Positions 50,710-59,319 of a stretch of DNA of 64,000 nt are shown in pieces. The stretch lies in NCBI GenBank assembly GCA_041920215.1, contig JAYRSJ010000013.1, forward strand, positions 1 through 64,000, in the 5' to 3' direction. Source of the stretch: JAYRSJ01 sp041920215 (lineage in GTDB: Bacteria > Pseudomonadota > Gammaproteobacteria > Burkholderiales > Burkholderiaceae_C). Position 1 is the stretch's first letter; every line of letters begins with the position of its first letter. Position numbers and translations under genes: made by a program. A model generated the notes under the pieces. That model did no database searches, was not told the DNA's origin, and saw only the letters and a list, made by a program, of their open reading frames with translations.

Positions 50710-53700
50710 TCAGAAACGCGAGGCTGCAGCTGGCCGCTGGATGCGGAACCAGGCGGCATACATCGCAGGCAGGGCGAGCAGGGTCAGCACCGTGGCAACG
50801 ATCAGTCCCCCCATGATGGAAACCGCCATCGGCCCCCAGAACACCGAGCGCGACAACGGAATCATCGCCAGCACCGCGGCGGCAGCCGTCAGCACAATGG
50901 GGCGGAAGCGCCGCACCGCCGACTCCACAATGGCCGACCAGGCGGGCACGCCACGGGCTCGATCCTGCTCGATCTGGTCGATCAGGATCACCGAGTTGCG
51001 CATGATCATGCCCATCAGCGCGATGACGCCGAGCAGTGCAACAAAGCCAAAGGGTCGGTTCAGCAGCAGCAGTGCCGCGGCCACCCCGGCGATACCCAGC
51101 GGGCCGGTCAAGAAAACCAGCATGGCGCGCGAAAAGCTGTGCAGTTGCAGCATCAGCAGGGTGAAGGTGATGAACAGCATCAGCGGCACCCCGGCGGCGA
51201 TCGAGCCCTGGCCCTTGCTGCTCTCCTCCACAGCACCGGCGATCTCGATGTCGTAGCCGGCCGGCATCTCGGCCTTTAGCTGTCTCAGCGCCGGCCAAAG
51301 CTGGGCGGTCACCGTGGCGCCCTGCAGACCCTCGGCCACATCGCCCTGCACCGTGATCGCGTAGTTGCGGCCCTCGCGCCACAGCACGCCAGGCTCCCAA
51401 TGGAAGCCCACCTTGGCGATTTGAGTCAGGGGAATACTGCGGCCGCTGGCGGTAGGCACATAAGCATTGGCCAGGTCGGTGATCGCCTGACGCTCCTCCA
51501 GCGGCTGTCGCAGCACGATGTCGATCAGCTTGTCGCCCTCGCGATACTGTCCCACGGTGGTGCCGGTCAAGATCGTGCGCGAAGCCTGCGCCAGGCTCTG
51601 GCTGGTGACCCCCAGCGCGCGCGCCTTGTCCTGGTCGATATCCAGGCGCAGCACTTTGATGGATTCGTTCCAGTTGTCGTTGACGCCGCGCATGCTGGGA
51701 TTGGCACGCAGCAGTTCCTTGGCGCGATCAGCCCAGAGCCTGACCTGCTGCACATCCTCGCCGACCACCCGGAACTGCACCGGATAGGGCACAGGCGGGC
51801 CGTTGGGCAGCAGCTTGACCCGGCCGCGCACCTCGGGGAAGTCCTTGGCCAGCAACTCGGGCAGCCGCTTGCGCAAAGCCTCGCGCTCCGACAGGTCCTT
51901 GGGCAGCACGATGGCCTGACTGACATTGGACTGCGGCAGGATCTGATCCAGCGGCAGGTAGAAGCGCGGCACACCCGAGCCTATCCAGCTGCTCACCGTC
52001 TGCACACCGGGCTCCCGCATCATGCGGGCCTCGAAGCGCTTGGCGACCTCAGCGCTCTGCTGAATGGTCGAGCCCTCGGGCAGCCACAGATCGACCAGGA
52101 TCTCGGGCCGGCTGGAATCAGGGAAGAACTGCTGCTGCACCCGACCCATGCCCACCAAGCCCAGCGCGAATGTCAGCACGGTCAAGCCTATGGTCTTCCA
52201 ACGGTTCTCGACGCACCAGCGCACGACCGCACGGAAGCGGTTGTAGAAGGGCGTGTCAAAGAGCTCATGCACCTCGCCGTCCTTGGCCGGATGGGTCCGA
52301 AGCAGCAAGGCGCCCAGATAGGGCACGAAATAGACCGACACCAGCCAGGAGATCAGCAAGGCTGCCGCCGTCACCGCAAAGATCGCGAAAGTGTACTCGC
52401 CAGTCACCGACTTGGCCATGCCTATGGGCAGGAAACCCACGGCGGTAATCAGTGTCCCGGTCAGCATGGGCATCGCAGTCACGTCATAGGCGAAGGTGGC
52501 CGCATGCATCTTGTCATAGCCCTCCTCCAGCTTGCGCACCATCATCTCGACGGCAATGATGGCATCGTCGACCAGCAGGCCCAGAGCGATGATCAGGGAG
52601 CCCAGCGAAATCTTGTGCAGGCCCACACTCCAATAGAACATGGTCACAAAGGTGATGGCCAGCACCAGCGGAATCGTAATGGCCACCACAAGCCCTGGCC
52701 AGATGTCGATACGCAGCGGCCGCGTGTGTAGCCCCAGCGCGATGAAACTCACCGCCAGCACGATGACGACGGCCTCGATCAGCACCTTGACGAACTCGTT
52801 GACCGAGCGGGTCACGGCCTGCGGCTGATCCTGGATCTGCGCCAGCTCAAGCCCAACCGGCAGCTGCTGCTGCAGCTGCGCGATCGCCCGCTGCAGCGCC
52901 TTGCCCAGCGCGACAATGTCACCACCCTTGGACATCGACACACCCAGGGCCAGCACATCCTTGCTCTGATGGCGCACCATCACCGCCGGTGGATCGACAT
53001 ACTCACGCTTGATCACCGCGATATCCCCCAGGCGCAAGGTGCTGGCCTGACCGGTCTGCGGGTTGATGGCCCGGATCGAGAAGTCGCTCAGGGCCTGTAC
53101 CGAGTTCAGCTGGCCCTCCACCCGGACCTGAAAGCTGCCATTGCCAGAGTCGAGCAGACCCGCACCTTCCACCGCGTTCTGGGCACCCAGCTGATTGATC
53201 ACCTGACTGAAGTCCAGTCCCAGCTCGGCAATGCGCTTCTGCGACACCTCGATGAAGAGCTTTTCAGGCTGCACGCCAAAGATCTCGACCTTGGCCACAT
53301 CTGGCAGCTTGAGCATCTCGTCGCGCAGGCGCTGGGCATGCTCGCGCAGCTCCTCGCGGCTGAAGCCATCGCCAGACAGCGCATAGATGGAGCCGTAGAC
53401 GTCGCCGAACTCGTCGTTGAAGACCGGCCCTATCACCCCCTGCGGCAAGGTATGGCGCATATCGCCAACCTTCTTGCGCACCTGGTACCAGATTCCGGCA
53501 ACCTCCTTGGGCGGTGAGCTGTCCTTGAGCAGGAACATCGTCAGCGATTCGCCCGGCTTGGTGTAGCTGCGGATCTTGTCCGCATAGGGCACCTCCTGCA
53601 GCGTTCGCTCAATCTTGTCGGTCACCTGCTCCGCCATCTGCTGCGCAGTCGCACCGGGCCAAAAAGCCTGCACCACCATCGCCCGGAAGGTGAAGGGCGG

Positions 53701-53841
53701 ATCCTCATCCTGTCCCAGCTGGAAATAGGCGGCGAAGCCCATCACCATCAGCACCACCATCAGGTAGCGGGTCAGCGCCGGATGCTCCAGTGCCCAGCGC
53801 GAGATATTGAAGCCCGAGCTCGGGCGGTTCAAGCTGCTCAT
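50710..53841 (-). CDS. RND-family efflux pump, inner-membrane subunit
   Basis: This 1,043-residue proton-driven exporter belongs to the AcrB/MdtB superfamily. There are twelve expected helices with two large periplasmic loops. The N-terminus has WALEHPALTRYLMVVLMVMG. The TM4 proton-relay pair is in LIIALGLLVDDAIIAVEMMVR. The second half has FFPDSSRPEILVDLWLPEGS and ends with GPMAVSIMGGLIVATVLTLL. AGGAGCC lies 6 bases before the ATG at 53841, which is 11 bp after the adaptor gene. No outer-membrane channel gene is adjacent. The substrate is unknown. Confidence 0.95.
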   Translation of the reverse strand: MSSLNRPSSGFNISRWALEHPALTRYLMVVLMVMGFAAYFQLGQDEDPPFTFRAMVVQAFWPGATAQQMAEQVTDKIERTLQEVPYADKIRSYTKPGESLTMFLLKDSSPPKEVAGIWYQVRKKVGDMRHTLPQGVIGPVFNDEFGDVYGSIYALSGDGFSREELREHAQRLRDEMLKLPDVAKVEIFGVQPEKLFIEVSQKRIAELGLDFSQVINQLGAQNAVEGAGLLDSGNGSFQVRVEGQLNSVQALSDFSIRAINPQTGQASTLRLGDIAVIKREYVDPPAVMVRHQSKDVLALGVSMSKGGDIVALGKALQRAIAQLQQQLPVGLELAQIQDQPQAVTRSVNEFVKVLIEAVVIVLAVSFIALGLHTRPLRIDIWPGLVVAITIPLVLAITFVTMFYWSVGLHKISLGSLIIALGLLVDDAIIAVEMMVRKLEEGYDKMHAATFAYDVTAMPMLTGTLITAVGFLPIGMAKSVTGEYTFAIFAVTAAALLISWLVSVYFVPYLGALLLRTHPAKDGEVHELFDTPFYNRFRAVVRWCVENRWKTIGLTVLTFALGLVGMGRVQQQFFPDSSRPEILVDLWLPEGSTIQQSAEVAKRFEARMMREPGVQTVSSWIGSGVPRFYLPLDQILPQSNVSQAIVLPKDLSEREALRKRLPELLAKDFPEVRGRVKLLPNGPPVPYPVQFRVVGEDVQQVRLWADRAKELLRANPSMRGVNDNWNESIKVLRLDIDQDKARALGVTSQSLAQASRTILTGTTVGQYREGDKLIDIVLRQPLEERQAITDLANAYVPTASGRSIPLTQIAKVGFHWEPGVLWREGRNYAITVQGDVAEGLQGATVTAQLWPALRQLKAEMPAGYDIEIAGAVEESSKGQGSIAAGVPLMLFITFTLLMLQLHSFSRAMLVFLTGPLGIAGVAAALLLLNRPFGFVALLGVIALMGMIMRNSVILIDQIEQDRARGVPAWSAIVESAVRRFRPIVLTAAAAVLAMIPLSRSVFWGPMAVSIMGGLIVATVLTLLALPAMYAAWFRIQRPAAASRF

Positions 53842-53852
53842 ATGCCGGCTCC

Positions 53853-54980
53853 TCAGCGCGAAGCGGCTGCATTGGCAGCCGCCGCCCCAGAAGGAACCGC
53901 ACCGTAGCGGCTAACCTTCTGGCCAGGCGTCAGCACATGCACACCTGCCGTCACCACCTCCTGACCCGGCATCAGGCCCGAGGCCACCACCACCTCGTTG
54001 CCATCCGCGCCAGCGATCTGGATGGGCTGCAAACGCACCGTCATGGTCTTGCCGTCCAGCAACCAAACCGAGGCCTTGCCCTGCTGCTCCAGCACCGCGC
54101 TCACAGGCAGCTTGAGGGCTTGCTCGGCACGCGGAAGGCTCAGCTTCACGATGGCGGTCTGGCCCAGCCTGGCATCCAGTCGGCCGGCATCGGCCTTGAT
54201 CAGAAAAGTGCGCGTCACCGGATCCGCCGACGCGGCCACCTCGCGCAGCTGCGCCGGCACCGGCGCCTTGTCCTCACCCCAGAGGCTCACCGTCAAGGCC
54301 CCCGGGCGCGCCGCCGCCGCACGAAGCTGCCCGATCAGATGTTCAGGCACCGAAAACACCACATCACGCGGCCCCTCATGCGCCACCCGCAGCACCGGCG
54401 TACCCGCACCGACGACCATGCCAGGCTCTGCCTCGATAGCGGTCACGACACCCGCCGCATCGGCGGTCAGTGCGGCATAGCCCGCCTGGTTGAGCTGGGC
54501 ATCCGCCTGAGCGCGTGCCTGGTCCAGCTGCGCCTGGGCCGCGCGGAAAGCGGTATCGCGCCGCTCCAGCTCGGCCGCGCTGATGAATCCCTGCGCATGC
54601 AGATCGATGAAGCGCTTGTAATCCGCGCCCAGCTGGTCGCGGTTAGCACGCGCCGCCAGCATGGCTGCCCGGGCCGCTTCCTGGGCCAACACCAGATCGC
54701 GCGCATCCAGACGCGCCAGGAGCTGGCCGGGCTTGACCGCATCGCCCAGGCCGACACGACGCTCCAGCAGCTTGCCGCCAACACGGAAGGACAGACGCGA
54801 CTCGCTGCGTGCACGCAACTCGGCAGGGAACTCCAGCGTCTGTTCGACCCGGTCCGTGCGCAAGACCTCGGTGCGTACCGCCCGCACAGGCTCGGGCACC
54901 GGCGCGGGCTTGCCACAAGCCATCAGCAGAAAGGGCAGGCCGGCAAGCGAGAGCAAGGCAGGAAGGAACAGTTTGGGCAT
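53853..54980 (-). CDS. RND efflux periplasmic adaptor lipoprotein
   Basis: This 375-residue membrane-fusion protein has a lipoprotein signal: MPKLFLPALLSLAGLPFLLMAC with a lipobox ending in Cys. The lipoyl/hairpin region follows (SRLSFRVGGKLLERRVGLGDAVKPGQLLARLD, then a coiled coil over about residues 90-165, then AGVVTAIEAEPGMVVGAGTPVLRVA), then beta-barrel and membrane-proximal domains (GLMPGQEVVTAGVHVL). ATG 54980 follows GAGGTCACCC; the longer frame from 55022 would bury the signal. It is the first gene of the operon, downstream of the sigma70 promoter and operator. Confidence 0.93.
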   Translation of the reverse strand: MPKLFLPALLSLAGLPFLLMACGKPAPVPEPVRAVRTEVLRTDRVEQTLEFPAELRARSESRLSFRVGGKLLERRVGLGDAVKPGQLLARLDARDLVLAQEAARAAMLAARANRDQLGADYKRFIDLHAQGFISAAELERRDTAFRAAQAQLDQARAQADAQLNQAGYAALTADAAGVVTAIEAEPGMVVGAGTPVLRVAHEGPRDVVFSVPEHLIGQLRAAAARPGALTVSLWGEDKAPVPAQLREVAASADPVTRTFLIKADAGRLDARLGQTAIVKLSLPRAEQALKLPVSAVLEQQGKASVWLLDGKTMTVRLQPIQIAGADGNEVVVASGLMPGQEVVTAGVHVLTPGQKVSRYGAVPSGAAAANAAASR

Positions 54981-55063
54981 GGGTGACCTCGAAAAGCGCC
55001 GGAGCAGCGGGCCCGGCTGCAATGCAGCCCCGACAGCCCATGAGCCACCGTGCCGCCATCAGA

Positions 55064-55083
55064 TACTGACTAATCGGTCAGTA
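55064..55083. promoter_or_regulatory. TetR-type operator TACTGAC-N6-GTCAGTA at the RND operon promoter
   Basis: Seven-base arms TACTGAC and GTCAGTA flank TAATCG. The site starts right at the downstream edge of the -10 box of the RND promoter and covers the expected start point, the classic position for repression. No TetR/AcrR gene lies next to the pump. Confidence 0.7.
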
Positions 55084-55111
55084 ATGTATTGACCGCCTCT
55101 GAGGCTGTCAA
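55083..55111 (-). promoter_or_regulatory. sigma70 promoter of the RND efflux operon
   Basis: On the minus strand TTGACA (55111-55106), a 17-bp spacer and TACATT (55088-55083). The -35 box is perfect. The start point would be near 55076, inside the operator. The spacer with the -35 forms a 23-bp dyad, TTGAC/GTCAA with inner GCCTC/GAGGC (55089-55111). Confidence 0.8.
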
Positions 55112-55171
55112 ACCAGCCAAGCCAGGCATTGAGCGTCGCCAGGGCAATGCAGAATTGCCAAAACACACACA

Positions 55172-56038
55172 ATGCCGGCCGTGAGCATAGAGCACTACGA
55201 AAACTTTCCCGTCGCCTCCTGGCTGTGCCCGCCCGCATTGCGGCCCGCTGTTGCGGCGATCTATCACTTTGCTCGCACCGCCGACGATTTGGCCGACGAG
55301 GGGCAGGTCGACACCCGGCAACGCCTGCTCGATCTGCAGACCTATCGGGCCGATCTGCACGCCTGCGCCAGCGGCCGGGCGACGTCGGGCCGCTGGTCGG
55401 CCCGCGTGTTCGACCCGCTGGCGCCGGTACTCGCCCAGTACCGGCTGCCCCTGCCGCTGCTGGAGGACCTGCTGGATGCCTTTGAGCAGGATCTGGTCAA
55501 AACCCGCTATCAGGACCGTGCCGAGTTGCTGGACTACTGCCGCCGTTCGGCCAATCCGATCGGCCGCCTGCTGCTACATCTCTATGGCATTGGCGAGCCG
55601 GTGGCGCTGCAACGTTCGGACGCCATCTGCAGCGCCTTGCAGCTGATCAACTTTTGGCAGGACTTCAGCCGAGACGGTCCTGCCGGGCGGGTCTACATTC
55701 CTGCCAGCGATCTGCATGCTCATGATGTCAGTGACAGAGCTGTCGCCCATTGCGAGGACAGCCCGGCCGCGCGCCGCCTGATCGCCACGCTGTGCGAATG
55801 GGCCGAGTCGCTGATGCAGGAAGGCGCGCCGCTGGTGCATCAGATCCCGGGCCGGGCGGGTTGGGAACTGCGCCTGGTGGTACAAGGCGGCCTGCGCATT
55901 CTTGAGAAAATCAAGGCTATGGATTACGCAAGCCTTTTGCACCGCCCTGCCCTCGCCCCATCGGATCTGCCCGCCCTGTTCTGGCGGGCGTGTCACATGC
56001 GCGCAATCGACAGGCCCAGCGCCGCGGAGCTGCTGTGA
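55172..56038 (+). CDS. hpnC: squalene synthase HpnC (hydroxysqualene synthase)
   Basis: This 288-residue trans-isoprenyl diphosphate synthase-like enzyme converts presqualene diphosphate to hydroxysqualene in the HpnCDE route. Aspartate-rich motifs are FARTADDLADEG and LINFWQDFSRD; the second binds magnesium-diphosphate. The C-terminal part is typical of HpnC. The ATG at 55172 lacks a clear ribosome-binding site, and a GTG at 55181 is possible. It overlaps hpnD by 4 bp. The divergent gap to the RND operon holds the operator elements. Confidence 0.92.
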   Translation: MPAVSIEHYENFPVASWLCPPALRPAVAAIYHFARTADDLADEGQVDTRQRLLDLQTYRADLHACASGRATSGRWSARVFDPLAPVLAQYRLPLPLLEDLLDAFEQDLVKTRYQDRAELLDYCRRSANPIGRLLLHLYGIGEPVALQRSDAICSALQLINFWQDFSRDGPAGRVYIPASDLHAHDVSDRAVAHCEDSPAARRLIATLCEWAESLMQEGAPLVHQIPGRAGWELRLVVQGGLRILEKIKAMDYASLLHRPALAPSDLPALFWRACHMRAIDRPSAAELL

Positions 56039-56883
56039 CGCCAGAGCAATACGTACAAGACAAGGCAGCCAGGAGCGGATCCAGCTTTTACTATGCCTTC
56101 TTGTTTCTGCCGCCACCGCGCCGTGCAGCCATCACCGCTTTCTACGCCTTCTGCCGCGAGGTCGATGATGTGGTTGACGAGATCAGCGATCCCGGCGTCG
56201 CCGCCACCAAGCTGGCTTGGTGGCGCAAGGAGGCCGCCGCAGCCTTTGCCGGCAAGCCCAGCCATCCGGTGATGCTGGCTCTGATGCCGCATTGCGCCGC
56301 GTACGACATACGTCTGGACCACCTCAATGCGGTGATAGACGGCTGCCAGATGGATCTGGAACAGACCCGCTACCTGGACTTCCAGGGCCTGGCGCGCTAT
56401 TGCCATCTGGTGGCCGGCGTCGTCGGCGAGGTGGCGTCCGGCATCTTCGGCCGCGGCGATACGGCAACCATCGCCTATGCGCACAAGCTCGGCCTGGCCA
56501 TGCAGCTGACCAATATCATCCGCGACGTTGGCGACGATGCGCGGCGTGGCCGCATCTACCTGCCCATCTCCGAGCTGCAGCAGTTCGACGTCAAGGCGCA
56601 CGAGATCCTGAAACGCCAGAGCCCCTGGGGCTATAGCGAGCGCTTCAGCGCCCTGATGCGGTTCCAGGCCCAACGCGCCCATGCGCTCTACGACGAGGCC
56701 TTTGCATTGCTGCCGGCGGCGGATCGCTCAGCACAGAAGCCTGGCCTGATGATGGCCCATATTTACCGCGCCCTGCTGCGCGAGATCGAGGCCGAGCAGT
56801 TCCAGGTGCTGCATCAGCGGATCGCACTGACGCCCTTGCGCAAACTCTGGATCGCGATGAAGACCAACTGGCGCGGCCGATGA
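56035..56883 (+). CDS. hpnD: presqualene diphosphate synthase HpnD
   Basis: This 282-residue enzyme condenses two farnesyl diphosphates to presqualene diphosphate. Motifs are FYAFCREVDDVVDE and QLTNIIRDVGDDARRGRIYLP. Start is GTG at 56035, overlapping the hpnC stop (GTGA), with GGAG 5 bases upstream; the longer frame reads hpnC sequence. It overlaps hpnE by ATGA, so hpnC, hpnD and hpnE are translationally coupled. Confidence 0.94.
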   Translation: MTPEQYVQDKAARSGSSFYYAFLFLPPPRRAAITAFYAFCREVDDVVDEISDPGVAATKLAWWRKEAAAAFAGKPSHPVMLALMPHCAAYDIRLDHLNAVIDGCQMDLEQTRYLDFQGLARYCHLVAGVVGEVASGIFGRGDTATIAYAHKLGLAMQLTNIIRDVGDDARRGRIYLPISELQQFDVKAHEILKRQSPWGYSERFSALMRFQAQRAHALYDEAFALLPAADRSAQKPGLMMAHIYRALLREIEAEQFQVLHQRIALTPLRKLWIAMKTNWRGR

Positions 56884-58190
56884 GCGCCCAGCAGAGACGC
56901 CGCCTGGCTGTCGTCGGGGGCGGCTGGGCCGGCCTGGCTGCCGCGGTGGCGGCCACACAGCAGGGCTGGCAGGTCAGCCTCTACGAGATGGCCGGCCAAC
57001 TCGGGGGGCGCGCTCGCAGCCTCGCGGACACGCCCGACCTGGACAACGGCCAACACATCCTGATCGGCGCCTACCAGGCCTGCCTGGGCCTGATGCGCAC
57101 AGTTGGAGTCGATACCGACGCCGCCCTGCTGCGCCAGCCGCTGCAGCTGCGCTATCCCGATCTTGAGCTGCTGCAGCTGCCAGCCGGCCCGGCACTGCCC
57201 GCCTTCGCCCGCGGCGTGCTGGCCAGCCGGGCCTGGCCTCTGGCCGCACGCCTCCAGCTGCTGCTGCACTGCGGGACGTGGCTGGCACGCCGCTTTCGCT
57301 GCCCGCCCGCACTTAGTGTGGCCGAACTTTGCGCACGCCTGCCGACCAGCGTGCAACTGCAGCTGATCAACCCGCTTTGCATCGCTGCCCTCAACACGCC
57401 GGCGAGCCATGCCAGCGCTCAGGTCTTTCTGCGGGTGCTGAAGGATGCCGTGTTCAGCGGCCCCGGTGCTGCCGACCTGCTGCTGCCCCGGCGACCGCTC
57501 AGCGCCTTGCTGGCCGAACCCGCCCAGCGCTGGCTGGAGCAGCAGGGTGCGCTTGTGCGCTTGGGGCAGCGGGTGAACCGCCTGGAGGTACTGGCCGAGG
57601 GCTGGCAGGTCGACAACGAGCCAGCTCACACTGCCCTGATCCTGGCCTGTACCGCAGCCGAGGCCGCCCGCTTGGTCGAGCCCCATGCCCCGGCCTGGTC
57701 ACAGACTGCCCGTGGCCTGCGCTACGAGCCCATCATCACCGTCTATCTGGACAGCCCAGGCAGCCGCCTGACGGCACCGATGCTGGCTTTGCACGAGGAC
57801 GCGCAGGAACCGGCCCAGTTCGCCTTCGATCTGGGCCAGTTGGGCCAGGCACCGGGCCGCTTCGCCTTTGTGATCAGCGGTGCCGCGGCCTGGGTGGAGC
57901 GCGGCCTTGATGCCACCGGGCAAGCGGTGCTGATCCAGGTCAAACGCCAGCTGTGCTGGACCCAGCCGCCGCGCGTGCTACGTGTGCTGGCCGAGAAGCG
58001 AGCCACCTTCGCCTGTGTACCCGGGCTGCGGCGCCCCGCCCCCTTGATCGCCACGGGGCTGTGCGCAGCGGGCGATTACATCGACGGTCCCTATCCCGCA
58101 ACGCTGGAGGGTGCGGTGCGCTCCGGCCAGCAGGCGGTCGATGCGCTGAGGCAGCCCTACCAGGGACTGGCCAAACGGCGTATCGCATAA
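56880..58190 (+). CDS. hpnE: hydroxysqualene dehydroxylase HpnE
   Basis: This 436-residue FAD-dependent amine-oxidase-fold enzyme reduces hydroxysqualene to squalene. The dinucleotide-binding motif is VVGGGWAGLAAAVAA with acidic VSLYE, then GQLGGRARS; the C-terminal FAD contact is GLCAAGDYIDGPYPATLEGAVRSG. It completes a self-contained squalene pathway, but no squalene-hopene cyclase gene (shc/hpnF) lies within the window. Its last 34 bp overlap the convergent TIGR03790-type gene. Confidence 0.93.
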   Translation: MSAQQRRRLAVVGGGWAGLAAAVAATQQGWQVSLYEMAGQLGGRARSLADTPDLDNGQHILIGAYQACLGLMRTVGVDTDAALLRQPLQLRYPDLELLQLPAGPALPAFARGVLASRAWPLAARLQLLLHCGTWLARRFRCPPALSVAELCARLPTSVQLQLINPLCIAALNTPASHASAQVFLRVLKDAVFSGPGAADLLLPRRPLSALLAEPAQRWLEQQGALVRLGQRVNRLEVLAEGWQVDNEPAHTALILACTAAEAARLVEPHAPAWSQTARGLRYEPIITVYLDSPGSRLTAPMLALHEDAQEPAQFAFDLGQLGQAPGRFAFVISGAAAWVERGLDATGQAVLIQVKRQLCWTQPPRVLRVLAEKRATFACVPGLRRPAPLIATGLCAAGDYIDGPYPATLEGAVRSGQQAVDALRQPYQGLAKRRIA

Positions 58191-59263
58191 GGCGCGGCCA
58201 GCGGCTCGCCGATGAAGACGCCTTGCGACGGCCACAGCACGCTGCGCCAGTAAGCCTCCAGCGCACTTGCGCCTTGCAGATAGTTCAGCAGCAGGAGTTG
58301 CGGATGGGGGAACTTCTGCCAATGGTTGCAGGGCTCGCTGACCGTGCCATAGCTGGCCGTAGCACCGGCCTCCAGCCAGTCCAGCGCACTCATCTGCGGC
58401 CCCTCCAGCTCGCGCAGCAACTGGCCGCCGAACGAGGTCAGGTGGTCGGCCAGCGCGCCGGGGCGCCAGGTGATGAGTTCCAAGCCTGCGACCCGCGGCA
58501 GTCCGGTCTGATAGAGCAGCACATCATCCAGCATGCCAACCGGGGCGCTCTCCACCCGCACCAGCACATTGGCCGGCTGCAGCGGCCCGGGTGGCGGGAA
58601 GCTGGCGGCCCGCACATTGCGCGCTCGGTCCGCGGTGCGGACGAAGACCGCCTGTGCCGGCGCACCAGGCCCACCGCCGCTATGATCTGCCGCAATGCCC
58701 CGATCAATCAGCGCCTGCGCACTCGCAACACTGCGCGCCGCCAGCAACATGGAGGGCAACAATCCCAGATCGCTGGCTGGTCTGCGACCCAGATAGCGCG
58801 GATAGGCCGAGGGCGGGCTGGGCGCGCAGCTGCGCTGGCAGAGATCGGCATCCAGGCCCAGGGCCAGCGCACCGTTGATGGACTGGCAGCCCACCGCGTA
58901 GGGCTGGGTCCAAGCCAGCGCCAAGGCTTGCGCCTCGGGAAGACGATCCTGAATCTGCTGACGCAATCGCGCGAAGTCCTCAGCGCTCAGCTGCGGCCGC
59001 GGCGGCAGCTCGACTTCCAGCACCTGGTCGGGGCGCAGGCCCCGATGCTTGGCATAGTAGGCACCCACCGCCACCGAATAGGGATCGGCCTTGTTGATCA
59101 CCAGGCCCAGTTCGGCGGCGACCAGTCGCCCCTGCAGCCTGGGCATCAGCAGCCAGGGCGCTTGAGCCGGTGCGGATGCCCCCCTCTCCACCGGCTCCGA
59201 CGCCCAGCCGGCAGGCGAGGTGGCAGCGATTGCCGCAACGCAGCAAGAGAGCAACAGTCGCAT
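58157..59263 (-). CDS. TIGR03790-type secreted protein of unknown function
   Basis: This 368-residue protein has a signal peptide (MRLLLSCCVAAIAATSPAGWA). The family landmark LGLVINKADPYSVAVGAYYAKHRGL lies near the mature N-terminus, followed by QALALAWTQPYAVGCQSIN, VLLYQTGLPRV, TSFGGQL and AGATASYGTVSEPCNHWQKFPHP. These point to the uncharacterised TIGR03790 family; no activity is known. The ATG at 59263 is chosen because it begins the signal peptide; the ribosome-binding site is weak. Its 3' end overlaps hpnE by 34 bp on the opposite strand, and it is divergent from the IclR gene. Confidence 0.8.
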   Translation of the reverse strand: MRLLLSCCVAAIAATSPAGWASEPVERGASAPAQAPWLLMPRLQGRLVAAELGLVINKADPYSVAVGAYYAKHRGLRPDQVLEVELPPRPQLSAEDFARLRQQIQDRLPEAQALALAWTQPYAVGCQSINGALALGLDADLCQRSCAPSPPSAYPRYLGRRPASDLGLLPSMLLAARSVASAQALIDRGIAADHSGGGPGAPAQAVFVRTADRARNVRAASFPPPGPLQPANVLVRVESAPVGMLDDVLLYQTGLPRVAGLELITWRPGALADHLTSFGGQLLRELEGPQMSALDWLEAGATASYGTVSEPCNHWQKFPHPQLLLLNYLQGASALEAYWRSVLWPSQGVFIGEPLAAPYAIRRLASPW

Positions 59264-59319
59264 CAGCCGAACTGCTGTTTCGCGATACAAAAACAAATCG
59301 ACTCCCGCACAATCAAAGC

